A stretch of DNA of 64,000 bases from an uncultured Methanobrevibacter sp. (lineage in GTDB: Archaea > Methanobacteriota > Methanobacteria > Methanobacteriales > Methanobacteriaceae), in assembly GCF_947170395.1 (NCBI RefSeq), contig NZ_CAMVTE010000004.1:38915-102914 (forward strand), read 5' to 3'. The translations under genes and the position numbers were made by a program. The notes beneath the pieces are model-generated. The model was not told the origin of the DNA. It was given only the letters and a program-made list of their open reading frames with translations, and searched no databases. This document shows positions 1-8,074 of the stretch, piece by piece; within the stretch, counting starts at the first letter, position 1; the number at the start of each line of letters is the position of its first letter.

Positions 1-1851
1 TATCCTGAAGGAATCGAATTGGACATTGATGATGTTGCAATTGACGCAAATGGCCACACAGTCAGCGGAAGCGGCATATCAAGAATATTCAGAATTGCAG
101 CAAACAATGTCGTGATTAAAAACATCACTCTTGAAAACGGACACAACGAATCCGGCGGAGCCATATACTGTGAGGGAAAAGCCAAAATCATCGATTCAAC
201 ATTTAAAAACAACAGTGCTGATGAGGGAGGAGCCATATACAACCTCAAAGACATGGAAATTGTAAAATCTATATTTTCCAAAAACAGTGCAGATGAAGGC
301 GGTGCCATATACAATATTGACTATGAGGATTGGGGAGCAAAAATGAAGATTTCTAGCTCTGTTTTTAAAGAGAATGTATCAGCAATATGCAATGAATATG
401 GGGCGATATTGGATATGGATGAAAGCTTTCTAACAGATAATTATTCACAGAACTTCGCTTCAGCAGTTGATAATTCAAGCGGGGCAAAAATGCAGATTAA
501 TAACTGCAGTTTCTCCAACAATAGGGGTGATTCGAAGGTACATATCATAGGCAATCTGGCATCCATGAAAATTGCTGAATCCGAATTCACAAACAACGAA
601 TCAGAAGACGTCCTCTACAATGCCGGAACTTTAGATGTGCTGGGCGTGAATTTAAAGAACAATTCATGTAAAAATATAATTACCAATTTCAATGATTCTA
701 CTCTGTCAGTCTCTGGGACAAACATCACAGACAATGACGTTGGTGAAGCTACAATTTTAAATAACGCTAAATTCTGCAGTTTAACAAAAACCAAATTTGA
801 CAATAACAGCTCGGATAATGCAGACTTTAAAAACATCCTCAATAAAACAGAAATAATCTTAAAATACATTAATTCAATAGAAAAAATATTCAATGAAGGA
901 AATATTATTGTTAAAAACTCGCCGGCCGATTTGATAGATTCAATTGAAGGTCCCGGAACAGTTGAGACAATTTCCATTCCCCTAGAGGAACGCTATAATT
1001 TTGAATACCTTGACGGTTTGATTCATGAATCCGAGAGCAAAAAAATCATTCTCGACAGGGACATTTCCATTGACGGCTATGAGGTCGAGTTTTATGAAGG
1101 GGGAATAGATCTTGACATTGACGGTCTGGTTATTGATGGCGGGGGCATGACAATCGATGCCATGCAAAAATCACGGATATTTTTGGTTAGCGCAGATAAT
1201 ATTGTCCTTAAAAACATCATATTCAAAAACGGTAAGGTTTTCTCAGACTATAATGGTCTTTTCAACAATCACGGTGGTGCAATAAGGATAAACGGTGCTA
1301 ACGTAACGGTTGAAAACTGCAAGTTCATCTCCAATTCCTCTGAAGGTTTTGGTGGGGCGATAAGCAAATCATGGGGTGAATTGAAAATCATTGATTCAAT
1401 GTTTGAAAATAACGAATCAACAGGTGAGATGTTTGAATATGGATATTTGGGAAGGGGCGGAGCAGTATATAATATCTATGATGATTTAGTGGTCATATGC
1501 TCCAAATTCAACAAAAACACAGCCAAAATGGGTGGCGCAATATTCAACGGGGCAACGGCAGAAGTTATCTCATCTTCATTAAATGAAAACACGGGTTCTC
1601 AATGCAGCTGCATATGCAACAGCGGCAGTCTGAAAATCATCGATTCAACATTCAGTAATAATGACGGGGCCTCAGTAGTGGTGAATGAAGAAAATAGTAA
1701 TGTGGAATTGTCCGACTGCATATTGTCTTTAAACAAATATTCAGTTGAATCAATTCTAAATCATGGTGAACAGCATGTTAGAAACACTACTTTTGGAGGC
1801 AATGAAAAAGATAGGGGATATGTCAATTCATCATCACAGTACTGTCTGTGA
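1..1851 (+). CDS. Beta-helix repeat (adhesin-like) protein, 5' end missing
   Basis: The frame is open from base 1, so the true start lies left of the window; a TTG at 19 is only an internal codon. The visible 616 residues contain two tandem right-handed beta-helix domains. Each begins with a similar block (LDID..VIDG.G then SRIF..A.N.V.KNI.F.NG) and continues with GGAIYN-type rungs such as 'NNSADEGGAIYN'. This pattern is shared with Pmp/pectate-lyase-like surface repeats and with Methanobrevibacter adhesin-like proteins. It ends at TGA 1849-1851 soon after the last rung, with no transmembrane segment, Ig-like domain or Lys-rich tail. It is therefore either a secreted or peripheral beta-helix protein or a C-terminally shortened adhesin. 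The signal peptide cannot be judged. Function beyond a surface or binding role is inference. Confidence 0.85.
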   Translation, partial: YPEGIELDIDDVAIDANGHTVSGSGISRIFRIAANNVVIKNITLENGHNESGGAIYCEGKAKIIDSTFKNNSADEGGAIYNLKDMEIVKSIFSKNSADEGGAIYNIDYEDWGAKMKISSSVFKENVSAICNEYGAILDMDESFLTDNYSQNFASAVDNSSGAKMQINNCSFSNNRGDSKVHIIGNLASMKIAESEFTNNESEDVLYNAGTLDVLGVNLKNNSCKNIITNFNDSTLSVSGTNITDNDVGEATILNNAKFCSLTKTKFDNNSSDNADFKNILNKTEIILKYINSIEKIFNEGNIIVKNSPADLIDSIEGPGTVETISIPLEERYNFEYLDGLIHESESKKIILDRDISIDGYEVEFYEGGIDLDIDGLVIDGGGMTIDAMQKSRIFLVSADNIVLKNIIFKNGKVFSDYNGLFNNHGGAIRINGANVTVENCKFISNSSEGFGGAISKSWGELKIIDSMFENNESTGEMFEYGYLGRGGAVYNIYDDLVVICSKFNKNTAKMGGAIFNGATAEVISSSLNENTGSQCSCICNSGSLKIIDSTFSNNDGASVVVNEENSNVELSDCILSLNKYSVESILNHGEQHVRNTTFGGNEKDRGYVNSSSQYCL

Positions 1852-1951
1852 GGTTATATGCATCATACATTAATGTAAATGATAAATATTAAATTATTCC
1901 AACAGTATCTTCATTTGTCCAAATTTAGCCCTTAAATACTGCATCGCTGAA

Positions 1952-2668
1952 CTATCCCAAATAGGTTATTTTATCCAATATTTCAGGACTTGATGCGGAA
2001 ATAACATTGAGATATGCTCCGTCAGCAAATGCAAATGTATAGATGTCGCTTTCTTCTGAGTAATATCCGCTGACACCCATCATGTTCTTTTGAACTCCTC
2101 CTTCGGCAGCGACAACTTCATCGCCGTCAACGCCCGGCGGAACGTTCATGACTCCGATATAGATTATATCTCCACGGTCATTGCTGTAACCCTGTGAAAA
2201 TACCGCATTGTATCCTGTATAGTCAACATCGATTGTGGACGGGTCGACAGCATAGTCTCCAGGAATTTCGAATCTGTTTGATCCAACCGAAGTGACCTGT
2301 GTTCCCACATCCTCCGGCACAAGAGATACAGCAGCCACAATGATTGCCACCACAACTACTAACGTTGCAATGATTATCAGAGGAATCTTGTTGTTTTCAA
2401 AAAAACTGTTTTTTGATATTTTTTCTGGTGCGTTCAGGTTGGTTCCGCAGTTTTCACAGTATCTTTCATTTGCTTTCACCGGTTTGCCGCAACCCGGACA
2501 GTTTTTTCCCTTAAGGTTCATGCCGCATTGAGGGCAGAATGCAGTGTCTTTGGTAATTTTTGCGTTGCAGTTCGGGCACATATTGTTGTTAGCTATTTTC
2601 CCGCACTCCGGGCAGAACGCATCTGTCGGTTTTAAGTTGCAGCCGCAGTTTTTGCAGTAGTTTTCCAT
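1952..2668 (-). CDS. Triple zinc-ribbon membrane-anchored protein
   Basis: 238 residues. The N-terminus carries three four-cysteine zinc ribbons (Cys 5/8/19/22, 31/34/45/48 and 57/60/71/74, each CxxC...CPxCG-like). One transmembrane helix follows (about residues 93-116, IIIATLVVVVAIIVAAV), then a globular domain of about 120 residues without cysteine. The layout is common in archaeal and Firmicute zinc-ribbon membrane proteins: ribbons cytoplasmic, C-terminal domain outside. GAGGTGA lies just upstream of the ATG. The next gene on the same strand (2801-3553) is also a single-pass membrane protein, and the two C-terminal/extracellular parts look related in general plan (a short secreted domain with a 'vetynnYxI' or 'DxDYTGY' type strand pattern), though I cannot prove homology by eye. 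Substrate and partner are unknown. Confidence 0.85.
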   Translation of the reverse strand: MENYCKNCGCNLKPTDAFCPECGKIANNNMCPNCNAKITKDTAFCPQCGMNLKGKNCPGCGKPVKANERYCENCGTNLNAPEKISKNSFFENNKIPLIIIATLVVVVAIIVAAVSLVPEDVGTQVTSVGSNRFEIPGDYAVDPSTIDVDYTGYNAVFSQGYSNDRGDIIYIGVMNVPPGVDGDEVVAAEGGVQKNMMGVSGYYSEESDIYTFAFADGAYLNVISASSPEILDKITYLG

Positions 2669-2800
2669 TACTTCACCTCTGATTTAATGTTTGGTTTTTG
2701 TTGTTAATATCGTTTTGTTGAGGAATTATTATATTTAAAAATCAAATCTAATTTGGGAAATATTGTTTTATTAGATGATGAATAAATTAATCTTCTTTTA

Positions 2801-3553
2801 TTAATAATCCTCGTCTTCATAGTTATAATAGTCATTATCACTATAGCTGTTAGCCGAACTGCCGGAATCATAATCATAATCATTATAATCATAATCGTTG
2901 TAGTCATTGTATGAGTTATAATAATATGAATCATCATATCCGTCCGAATAACCTGTATAATATCCATATTGGGCCGCCAATATCAAATCATCTTCCGAAT
3001 ACTTGTTTTCATCAACGCTGCTGGTATTGGTCGGGGTCGGTGCGGAACTCTGTTCCAAATCAGCATCTGCAGCCTCACCCGGCTTGCCAAGAACAAGGCT
3101 GTCAAGCATATGTTTCAGGATATCAAGATTGTCGCTTCCGATAAGGATATTGTCGTGGGTTTCGTTGTTGCTTACATATACCATATAGTAATGTGTTCCG
3201 TTTATTGTGTTTTCCTTGATTTGATAGTTATTGTATGTTTCAACGTCTTTTGAGCCGTCAAGTAATAGGTCCCGGGCTATGGCAAATCCTCCCGCTCCCA
3301 CAAGGTTGGAGTCTTCCTGGCTGTTGAATGAAGTTACTACTGTATGTTTGGACGGACAGGTATATGTTCTTATTCCATTGATGTCCTTTGTCCATGATAC
3401 GTCATCAGCTTTTGGAACTTCAATGGAAGTTCCGTTGCTCAGGCCGATTTTCTGATATTCTATGTGTGGAAATAGTAGGGCATAACCGACGGAAACCGCA
3501 AGTACAGCTATAACTGCAATCAATGCTATTATAATGAGTTTGTTTTTCTCCAT
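2801..3553 (-). CDS. Single-pass surface protein with Tyr/Asp/Asn-rich tail
   Basis: 250 residues from ATG 3553; GGTGA sits just upstream, so this ATG is preferred to the GTG nine bases earlier. An N-terminal hydrophobic helix (residues 5-28) acts as signal anchor. A globular domain follows (about 30-155). The remainder is a Pro/Thr/Ser linker and a low-complexity tail of about 55 residues made almost only of Tyr, Asp, Asn, Ser and Gly (for example 'NDYNDYDYNDYDYDSG'). The DNA of the tail is a degenerate short-period repeat (ATAATCATA units, about 2810-2950), which can expand or contract by slippage. No family recognised. The tail resembles disordered, acidic, aromatic sticker-type sequences, which suggests self-association or metal binding, but that is inference. 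Confidence 0.8.
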   Translation of the reverse strand: MEKNKLIIIALIAVIAVLAVSVGYALLFPHIEYQKIGLSNGTSIEVPKADDVSWTKDINGIRTYTCPSKHTVVTSFNSQEDSNLVGAGGFAIARDLLLDGSKDVETYNNYQIKENTINGTHYYMVYVSNNETHDNILIGSDNLDILKHMLDSLVLGKPGEAADADLEQSSAPTPTNTSSVDENKYSEDDLILAAQYGYYTGYSDGYDDSYYYNSYNDYNDYDYNDYDYDSGSSANSYSDNDYYNYEDEDY

Positions 3554-3670
3554 GTTTGTCACCAGTTATTTCCTTTTTATAATATTATTTCTGATTTGAA
3601 ATTATTTATTGTTTGTGATTTGCATTAAGTTTATCTTGTCCGGGTCCAAATATATTATCAAGGTGATTTT

Positions 3671-3844
3671 ATGGCGGACAAAACCAACATAGAACAGAGA
3701 ATCAAACAGGCGCAGGATTTAAAGGCATCCCTTGAAGAAAAGCTAGAAAAAGTTAAAGGCAGTCCGAGGGAAGATGATTTCAGACTTCAGATTGAAAAGA
3801 TTGATGCATTGATTGGCCATCTTGAAGGTGAACTTGAAGAGTAG
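3671..3844 (+). CDS. Small charged helical protein, 57 residues
   Basis: ATG 3671 to TAG 3842-3844. A good ribosome-binding site (AAGGTGAT) lies seven or eight bases before the ATG, and the codon choice looks like the neighbouring genes. The product (starting MADKTNIEQRIKQAQDLKAS) is rich in Glu, Lys, Gln and Leu, lacks Cys and Trp, and should form two amphipathic helices separated by 'GSPREDD'. It is likely a small coiled-coil or helical-hairpin protein. It stands alone, divergent from the gene at 2801-3553. No family recognised; the case rests on the ribosome-binding site, composition and an uninterrupted frame. Confidence 0.7.
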   Translation: MADKTNIEQRIKQAQDLKASLEEKLEKVKGSPREDDFRLQIEKIDALIGHLEGELEE

Positions 3845-3978
3845 TTTTCCAAACAGGTTTCACTTTCACCAAATCAAATCTGTGGGCGATTAAACGGCAT
3901 ATTCATGTCAAACATTAACGCTAGATTATATTATATTAATGTTTCTTATTTTTAATCCGCAATGAGCACTGTTGATTA

Positions 3979-4569
3979 CTAAAGCCCAAAATACCATGTT
4001 ATTACCATTCCGGTAATGTGACCTTCAATGACGGCTGCAACAGCCAAAAGAATAACTGTCACAATAATGATTACTGCAATGTCTTTAATGTCAACTCTGC
4101 GGTCTTTAAGTGTATCCCTGATGTTTCTGTTTTTTATGACATCTATTTCAAGTTTTGTTATTTTGAATGCGACTGCAAGGGCCAGGGATCCTGCAAAATA
4201 TTCGATGATTCCGTGGGGCAATATACTTGTGCATGCAAAGGTAAAGTCCGCTCCGAACAGACCTCCAATGGAAATTCCATTGAATATTACTATAATTACA
4301 GATATAATGGAAAATAATAATCCTCCAATCATTACTATCAAATCTGCAGTAAGGTTATGGGTAAAGAGATATAGTGAACTCATTCCTTCATCTTCCTCTC
4401 CGACTATGGTTGGATCTGACTTCAGAGCATTTGAAATCAAATTTCGATCCTCTCCGGCATTAATATATCCCAGACCTGCGCCTGCAATAGCCGAAATAAG
4501 CATTATCAAAACGCCAATCAATATCACTTTTCTGTTTCTTTTGAAAAATCCTTCCTCTATTAATTTCAT
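3979..4569 (-). CDS. SpoIIM-family (DUF95-like) integral membrane protein
   Basis: 196 residues from ATG 4569; the frame stays open 75 bases further upstream, but that extension is AT-rich and unlike the family. Four or five membrane segments are visible (about residues 14-33, 78-105, 110-135, 165-190). The signature 'FACTSILPHGIIEYFAGSLALAVAFKI' region corresponds to the conserved PHG-x-xE-x-xA segment of the stage II sporulation protein M family. In Bacillus SpoIIM works with SpoIID and SpoIIP in peptidoglycan remodelling during engulfment. Archaeal members have no known partner; methanogens do not sporulate and Methanobrevibacter has pseudomurein, so the role here is unknown (membrane organisation or transport have been suggested for the family). 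It is flanked by unrelated genes. Confidence 0.85.
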   Translation of the reverse strand: MKLIEEGFFKRNRKVILIGVLIMLISAIAGAGLGYINAGEDRNLISNALKSDPTIVGEEDEGMSSLYLFTHNLTADLIVMIGGLLFSIISVIIVIFNGISIGGLFGADFTFACTSILPHGIIEYFAGSLALAVAFKITKLEIDVIKNRNIRDTLKDRRVDIKDIAVIIIVTVILLAVAAVIEGHITGMVITWYFGL

Positions 4570-4740
4570 AATATAATGTTGTTGGCTTTTTATTATTAAT
4601 TTTTTGTTATACAAAAAGATAATTTTCAACTGGAATTGTGTCAACCGTTCAGTTTTGGGAAAATTTATTTTACTTTTCGATGTAAATTTTATATGTTTTA
4701 AAATGAATATATAATGTATATTAATAAGGGAGTTTTAATC

Positions 4741-7700
4741 ATGAAGTTAAAAAGATTTGTTTTAGTTGGCATATTTCTCCTGGCCATCATAACTTTAAAT
4801 TGTGTCTGTGCTGCTGACAATCTCACAGAATCTCCATTAAGTGATGATTATGAATTTGTGCAGTATGAAGACGGGTCAGGAATAGTTGATTCGAATATGC
4901 AGGTGGAATGGCCTGATGAAATGCTGGTAGGTGACTATCCGTTAATAAACTATACTCTGCCCAAAGACATAAGCGTGAATTCGGCACTGGTCCTGTATGT
5001 TAATGACCACAGAATCGATGACGGAAAAATGGCAATATATGATTTGCCGTACTGGCTTTATGTGGATGATTTCGGAACTTATAACCTTAAGCTCAAATTC
5101 ACAGGCGACGACAAGTACGCTCCAGCCGAAAGTGTAAAGACATATGTGGTAAAGGACTACCTGTTCAATGTGGATGCGCCGGACACTGTAGTCTACGGCA
5201 AGAATGCGACAGTTGCTATTGAACTTCCATTCGACTGTGAAGGTTTCATCAAACTCAACAACGAAAAATATGAATTGGACGGCTTGTCTTCAATCGACAT
5301 TCCTCTCAAGAACCTGAAGCTTGGAACCAATGCAATCAACATTACATACTCAGGCGACAGCAAATACAAATCACAATCAAAAGTGTTCAATGTCAATGTC
5401 ATCGCCGGTCTGATTTATGATGAAAAGGCGGTGTTTGACGATGTTATATTCTCGTTAACTCTGCCGGGTGAGGTAAAAGGAAAACTGCAGGTTTGCGTTG
5501 ATGGAAACATAATTAAAACTTCACCTTTTACAAACAACGTTGCCGAAATCAGATTCGACGGTTTGGCATTTGGAAACCATAGCGTCACAGCCAAATATCT
5601 CGGTGATGACCATGTATTTGATATGGGGGCAGATAAACAGTTTGAAGTCATCCCAAAAATAACAGTAAACAGCTTTAAAACTCCTTTGGAAGACAATACT
5701 GTTGAAATCACCATTCCCGAAACCGATGCGGGAACACTGAACGTGACCCTTAAACAGTTCGAGGTTGACGTTGGAGGGGTCATTGAAACATTCAAAACAA
5801 CCAACGTCGTTTTACACTCCTTAATTTCATTTTCAAAACTTGATTACGGATATTATCAGTATGACATAACATATGCATCAGACAGCGGTTATGTTTACTC
5901 CACATCCGTAAACGGTCTTGTCAAATACTGTTTTGACATGAACATAACCTATCCTGAAGTTGTCTTCGGCGACAGCAATATATCAATTTCAGTCGATTAT
6001 CTTGACGTTGATGACGGTGAACTGTCAATATATGTCGACGGTGTGCTGGTTGATACCATAGACATTGACGATACAGGTATTGCCGATTTCAATTTGGATT
6101 CCCTAAGCTTCAGTGACCATGTTGTGGATATCGTATTTTCAGGAAACAACAACTACGCTTTGATGATGGAATCGTTCTTAATTCTATCAACATACTATCT
6201 GCTCAACATTCCCGATGAGATTATTATGGGAATTGCCGATGATATATCCATAACAACCCTCAAGGATGCCACAGGCCAGCTGGTCATATACGTTGACGGA
6301 AAGGAATTTGCCCGTCAGAACATCATAAACGGATTTGCAAGCATCAGTTTGGCAAAGCTTTCATTCGATACTTATGACGTTCGCGTAGCATATGAAAACG
6401 GAAACTACCAATCATTTTCAAAGGACATGAAACTGAACGTGTCCTATTCATTTGCAATGGCTGATCAAACATTCCAGTATGGTGCAAACGCAACATATTC
6501 ATTTGAAATACCTGAAGGTCTCGACACATCAAAACTGGTTATAAAGCTTGACAACGTAACCCAAAAGTTCACAGTGGTTAACGGCAGAGTCAATGTCGAT
6601 GTCTCAGGTCTTGATGTGGGAATCTATGAAATTACAGCCACACATCCTGGAGATGACATATTCTATCCTATGTCAGTTAAAAAGACCATAAAGATTGCAG
6701 GAAGAGCCAGCATTCCACAAACCATTAATCTTGGAAGCGATGAGTTCATATCTATGGTTTTACCGGCCGATCCTGAAGGAAAAATGGTAATATATGAATT
6801 TGATGAATTCAACATGCATTATACGGCGATTGCCAATGTGGTGTTTGAGAAATTTGACAATAGCAAATCAATCGCAAAATACTCCCTTTCCCGCTTGGGT
6901 CTGGGTATACACGACATTAAAGTGTCATATTCAGGTGATGACTTCGATGTCAGCGATGCATATCAGCTGGTTGAGGTTGACCTTGACGTGCACTATGACG
7001 CATTGATGCAGTATGGAAAGGCAGTGACAATTCTGGTCAATCTAAAAAATGCAGACGGACTGGTTGACGTTTATCTCGATTATGATTTGGCAGACTCTGT
7101 GGCATTTGCAGACGGCGTTGCCAAAATCCAATTGGATGATGTCTCTGCCGGTTTGCACACATTTTCATTGGGATATGATGGCAGCCCTCAATTCGAATAT
7201 GAGGGAATATTTATGGTATATCCGTCAATAACCATTCCGACAAGCGTCATTGACGGCGGAAGTTCCATCACTGTCAATTCAGGTGATGACCCGACCGGAA
7301 CTGTAATCGTTTATGTTGACGGCAAAAAACTCAAAGAAGTTGATTTGGATGGTGGAAAACAGACAATATCCCTTTCAAGCGTGGCTGCAGGAAGCCATAC
7401 GATTGAGGTATTGTATGACAGCTGGGAAGGTTTGACTTTCAAAAAACAGGCTAAAGCAACTGTCAAAAAGGCATCAATATCTGCAAAGGACATGTCAATG
7501 TTTTATCTTGACGGATCCAAGTTTAAAGTGCAGATTAAGGATTACAAGGGCAAGGTCGTAGGCAAAAACCAGCAGGTCAAATTCTACATTGATGGAAAGT
7601 TATTCAAGACAGTCAAAACAGACTCCAAGGGATATGCTTCAATAGTCCTTACAAACCCTCCAAAAACATACTCAGTTAAAGTGACCTACAAGGCATCTTC

Positions 7701-8004
7701 AGTTACCAAAAAGGTTACAGTAAAACAGGTTCTCACACTTTCTAAAGTCACTCCTAAAAAATCAGCCAAAAGTCTGGTTTTAACTGCAACCCTTAAAAAG
7801 GTCAATGGCAAATACCTTAAAAACAAGTGGATTGTCTTTAAATTCAACGGTGTGACTTTCAAAGCAAAAACCAATTCAAAAGGTGTTGCAAAAGTGACTG
7901 TTCCAAAATCCACTTTAAGTAAACTTAAAGTTGGAAAAACAATCACATATCAGGCAACATACTCAAAAGCAACTGTAAAACTGTCTGCAAAAGTTAATAA
8001 GTAG
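4741..8004 (+). CDS. Secreted Ig-like repeat adhesin with Lys-rich C-terminus
   Basis: 1087 residues. ATG 4741 is chosen over 4714 because AAGGGAG lies about eight bases before it and the signal peptide (MKLKRFVLVGIFLLAIITLNCVCA) starts exactly there. The mature protein is about ten Ig-like beta-sandwich repeats of roughly 90 residues, each ending in a G.Y.(V/I)...Y.GD..Y-type hairpin. The last 190 residues are two or three domains extremely rich in Lys, Val and Thr (for example 'VKVTYKASSVTKKVTVKQ'). There is no C-terminal transmembrane segment. The basic end may hold the anionic pseudomurein wall; this is inference. A T-rich terminator follows. Adjacent to the related gene at 8075, so probably an old tandem duplication. 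Role: surface adhesin-like protein. Confidence 0.9.
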   Translation: MKLKRFVLVGIFLLAIITLNCVCAADNLTESPLSDDYEFVQYEDGSGIVDSNMQVEWPDEMLVGDYPLINYTLPKDISVNSALVLYVNDHRIDDGKMAIYDLPYWLYVDDFGTYNLKLKFTGDDKYAPAESVKTYVVKDYLFNVDAPDTVVYGKNATVAIELPFDCEGFIKLNNEKYELDGLSSIDIPLKNLKLGTNAINITYSGDSKYKSQSKVFNVNVIAGLIYDEKAVFDDVIFSLTLPGEVKGKLQVCVDGNIIKTSPFTNNVAEIRFDGLAFGNHSVTAKYLGDDHVFDMGADKQFEVIPKITVNSFKTPLEDNTVEITIPETDAGTLNVTLKQFEVDVGGVIETFKTTNVVLHSLISFSKLDYGYYQYDITYASDSGYVYSTSVNGLVKYCFDMNITYPEVVFGDSNISISVDYLDVDDGELSIYVDGVLVDTIDIDDTGIADFNLDSLSFSDHVVDIVFSGNNNYALMMESFLILSTYYLLNIPDEIIMGIADDISITTLKDATGQLVIYVDGKEFARQNIINGFASISLAKLSFDTYDVRVAYENGNYQSFSKDMKLNVSYSFAMADQTFQYGANATYSFEIPEGLDTSKLVIKLDNVTQKFTVVNGRVNVDVSGLDVGIYEITATHPGDDIFYPMSVKKTIKIAGRASIPQTINLGSDEFISMVLPADPEGKMVIYEFDEFNMHYTAIANVVFEKFDNSKSIAKYSLSRLGLGIHDIKVSYSGDDFDVSDAYQLVEVDLDVHYDALMQYGKAVTILVNLKNADGLVDVYLDYDLADSVAFADGVAKIQLDDVSAGLHTFSLGYDGSPQFEYEGIFMVYPSITIPTSVIDGGSSITVNSGDDPTGTVIVYVDGKKLKEVDLDGGKQTISLSSVAAGSHTIEVLYDSWEGLTFKKQAKATVKKASISAKDMSMFYLDGSKFKVQIKDYKGKVVGKNQQVKFYIDGKLFKTVKTDSKGYASIVLTNPPKTYSVKVTYKASSVTKKVTVKQVLTLSKVTPKKSAKSLVLTATLKKVNGKYLKNKWIVFKFNGVTFKAKTNSKGVAKVTVPKSTLSKLKVGKTITYQATYSKATVKLSAKVNK

Positions 8005-8013
8005 GGTTTATCC

Positions 8014-8027
8014 CTCTCTTTTTTTTT
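8014..8027 (+). terminator. T-rich terminator after the 4741-8004 gene
   Basis: A run of nine T (8019-8027) follows CTCTC ten to twenty bases after the stop codon. Archaeal RNA polymerase terminates at such U-runs without needing a hairpin. It separates two co-oriented adhesin genes. Confidence 0.6.
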
Positions 8028-8074
8028 CTTTTGAAATATGCCAGTTATATACTACTTTTTACAAATTAAATTAC

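Noticed and set aside
2704..2967. Minus-strand Met/Ile/Thr-rich frame
   Set aside because: Out-of-frame reading of the low-complexity tail.
4018..4576. Plus-strand frames opposite the SpoIIM-family gene
   Set aside because: Overlap the well-supported membrane protein and have no family features.
4714..4740. Upstream start of the 1087-residue adhesin
   Set aside because: Would place nine residues before the signal peptide and ignore the AAGGGAG site.
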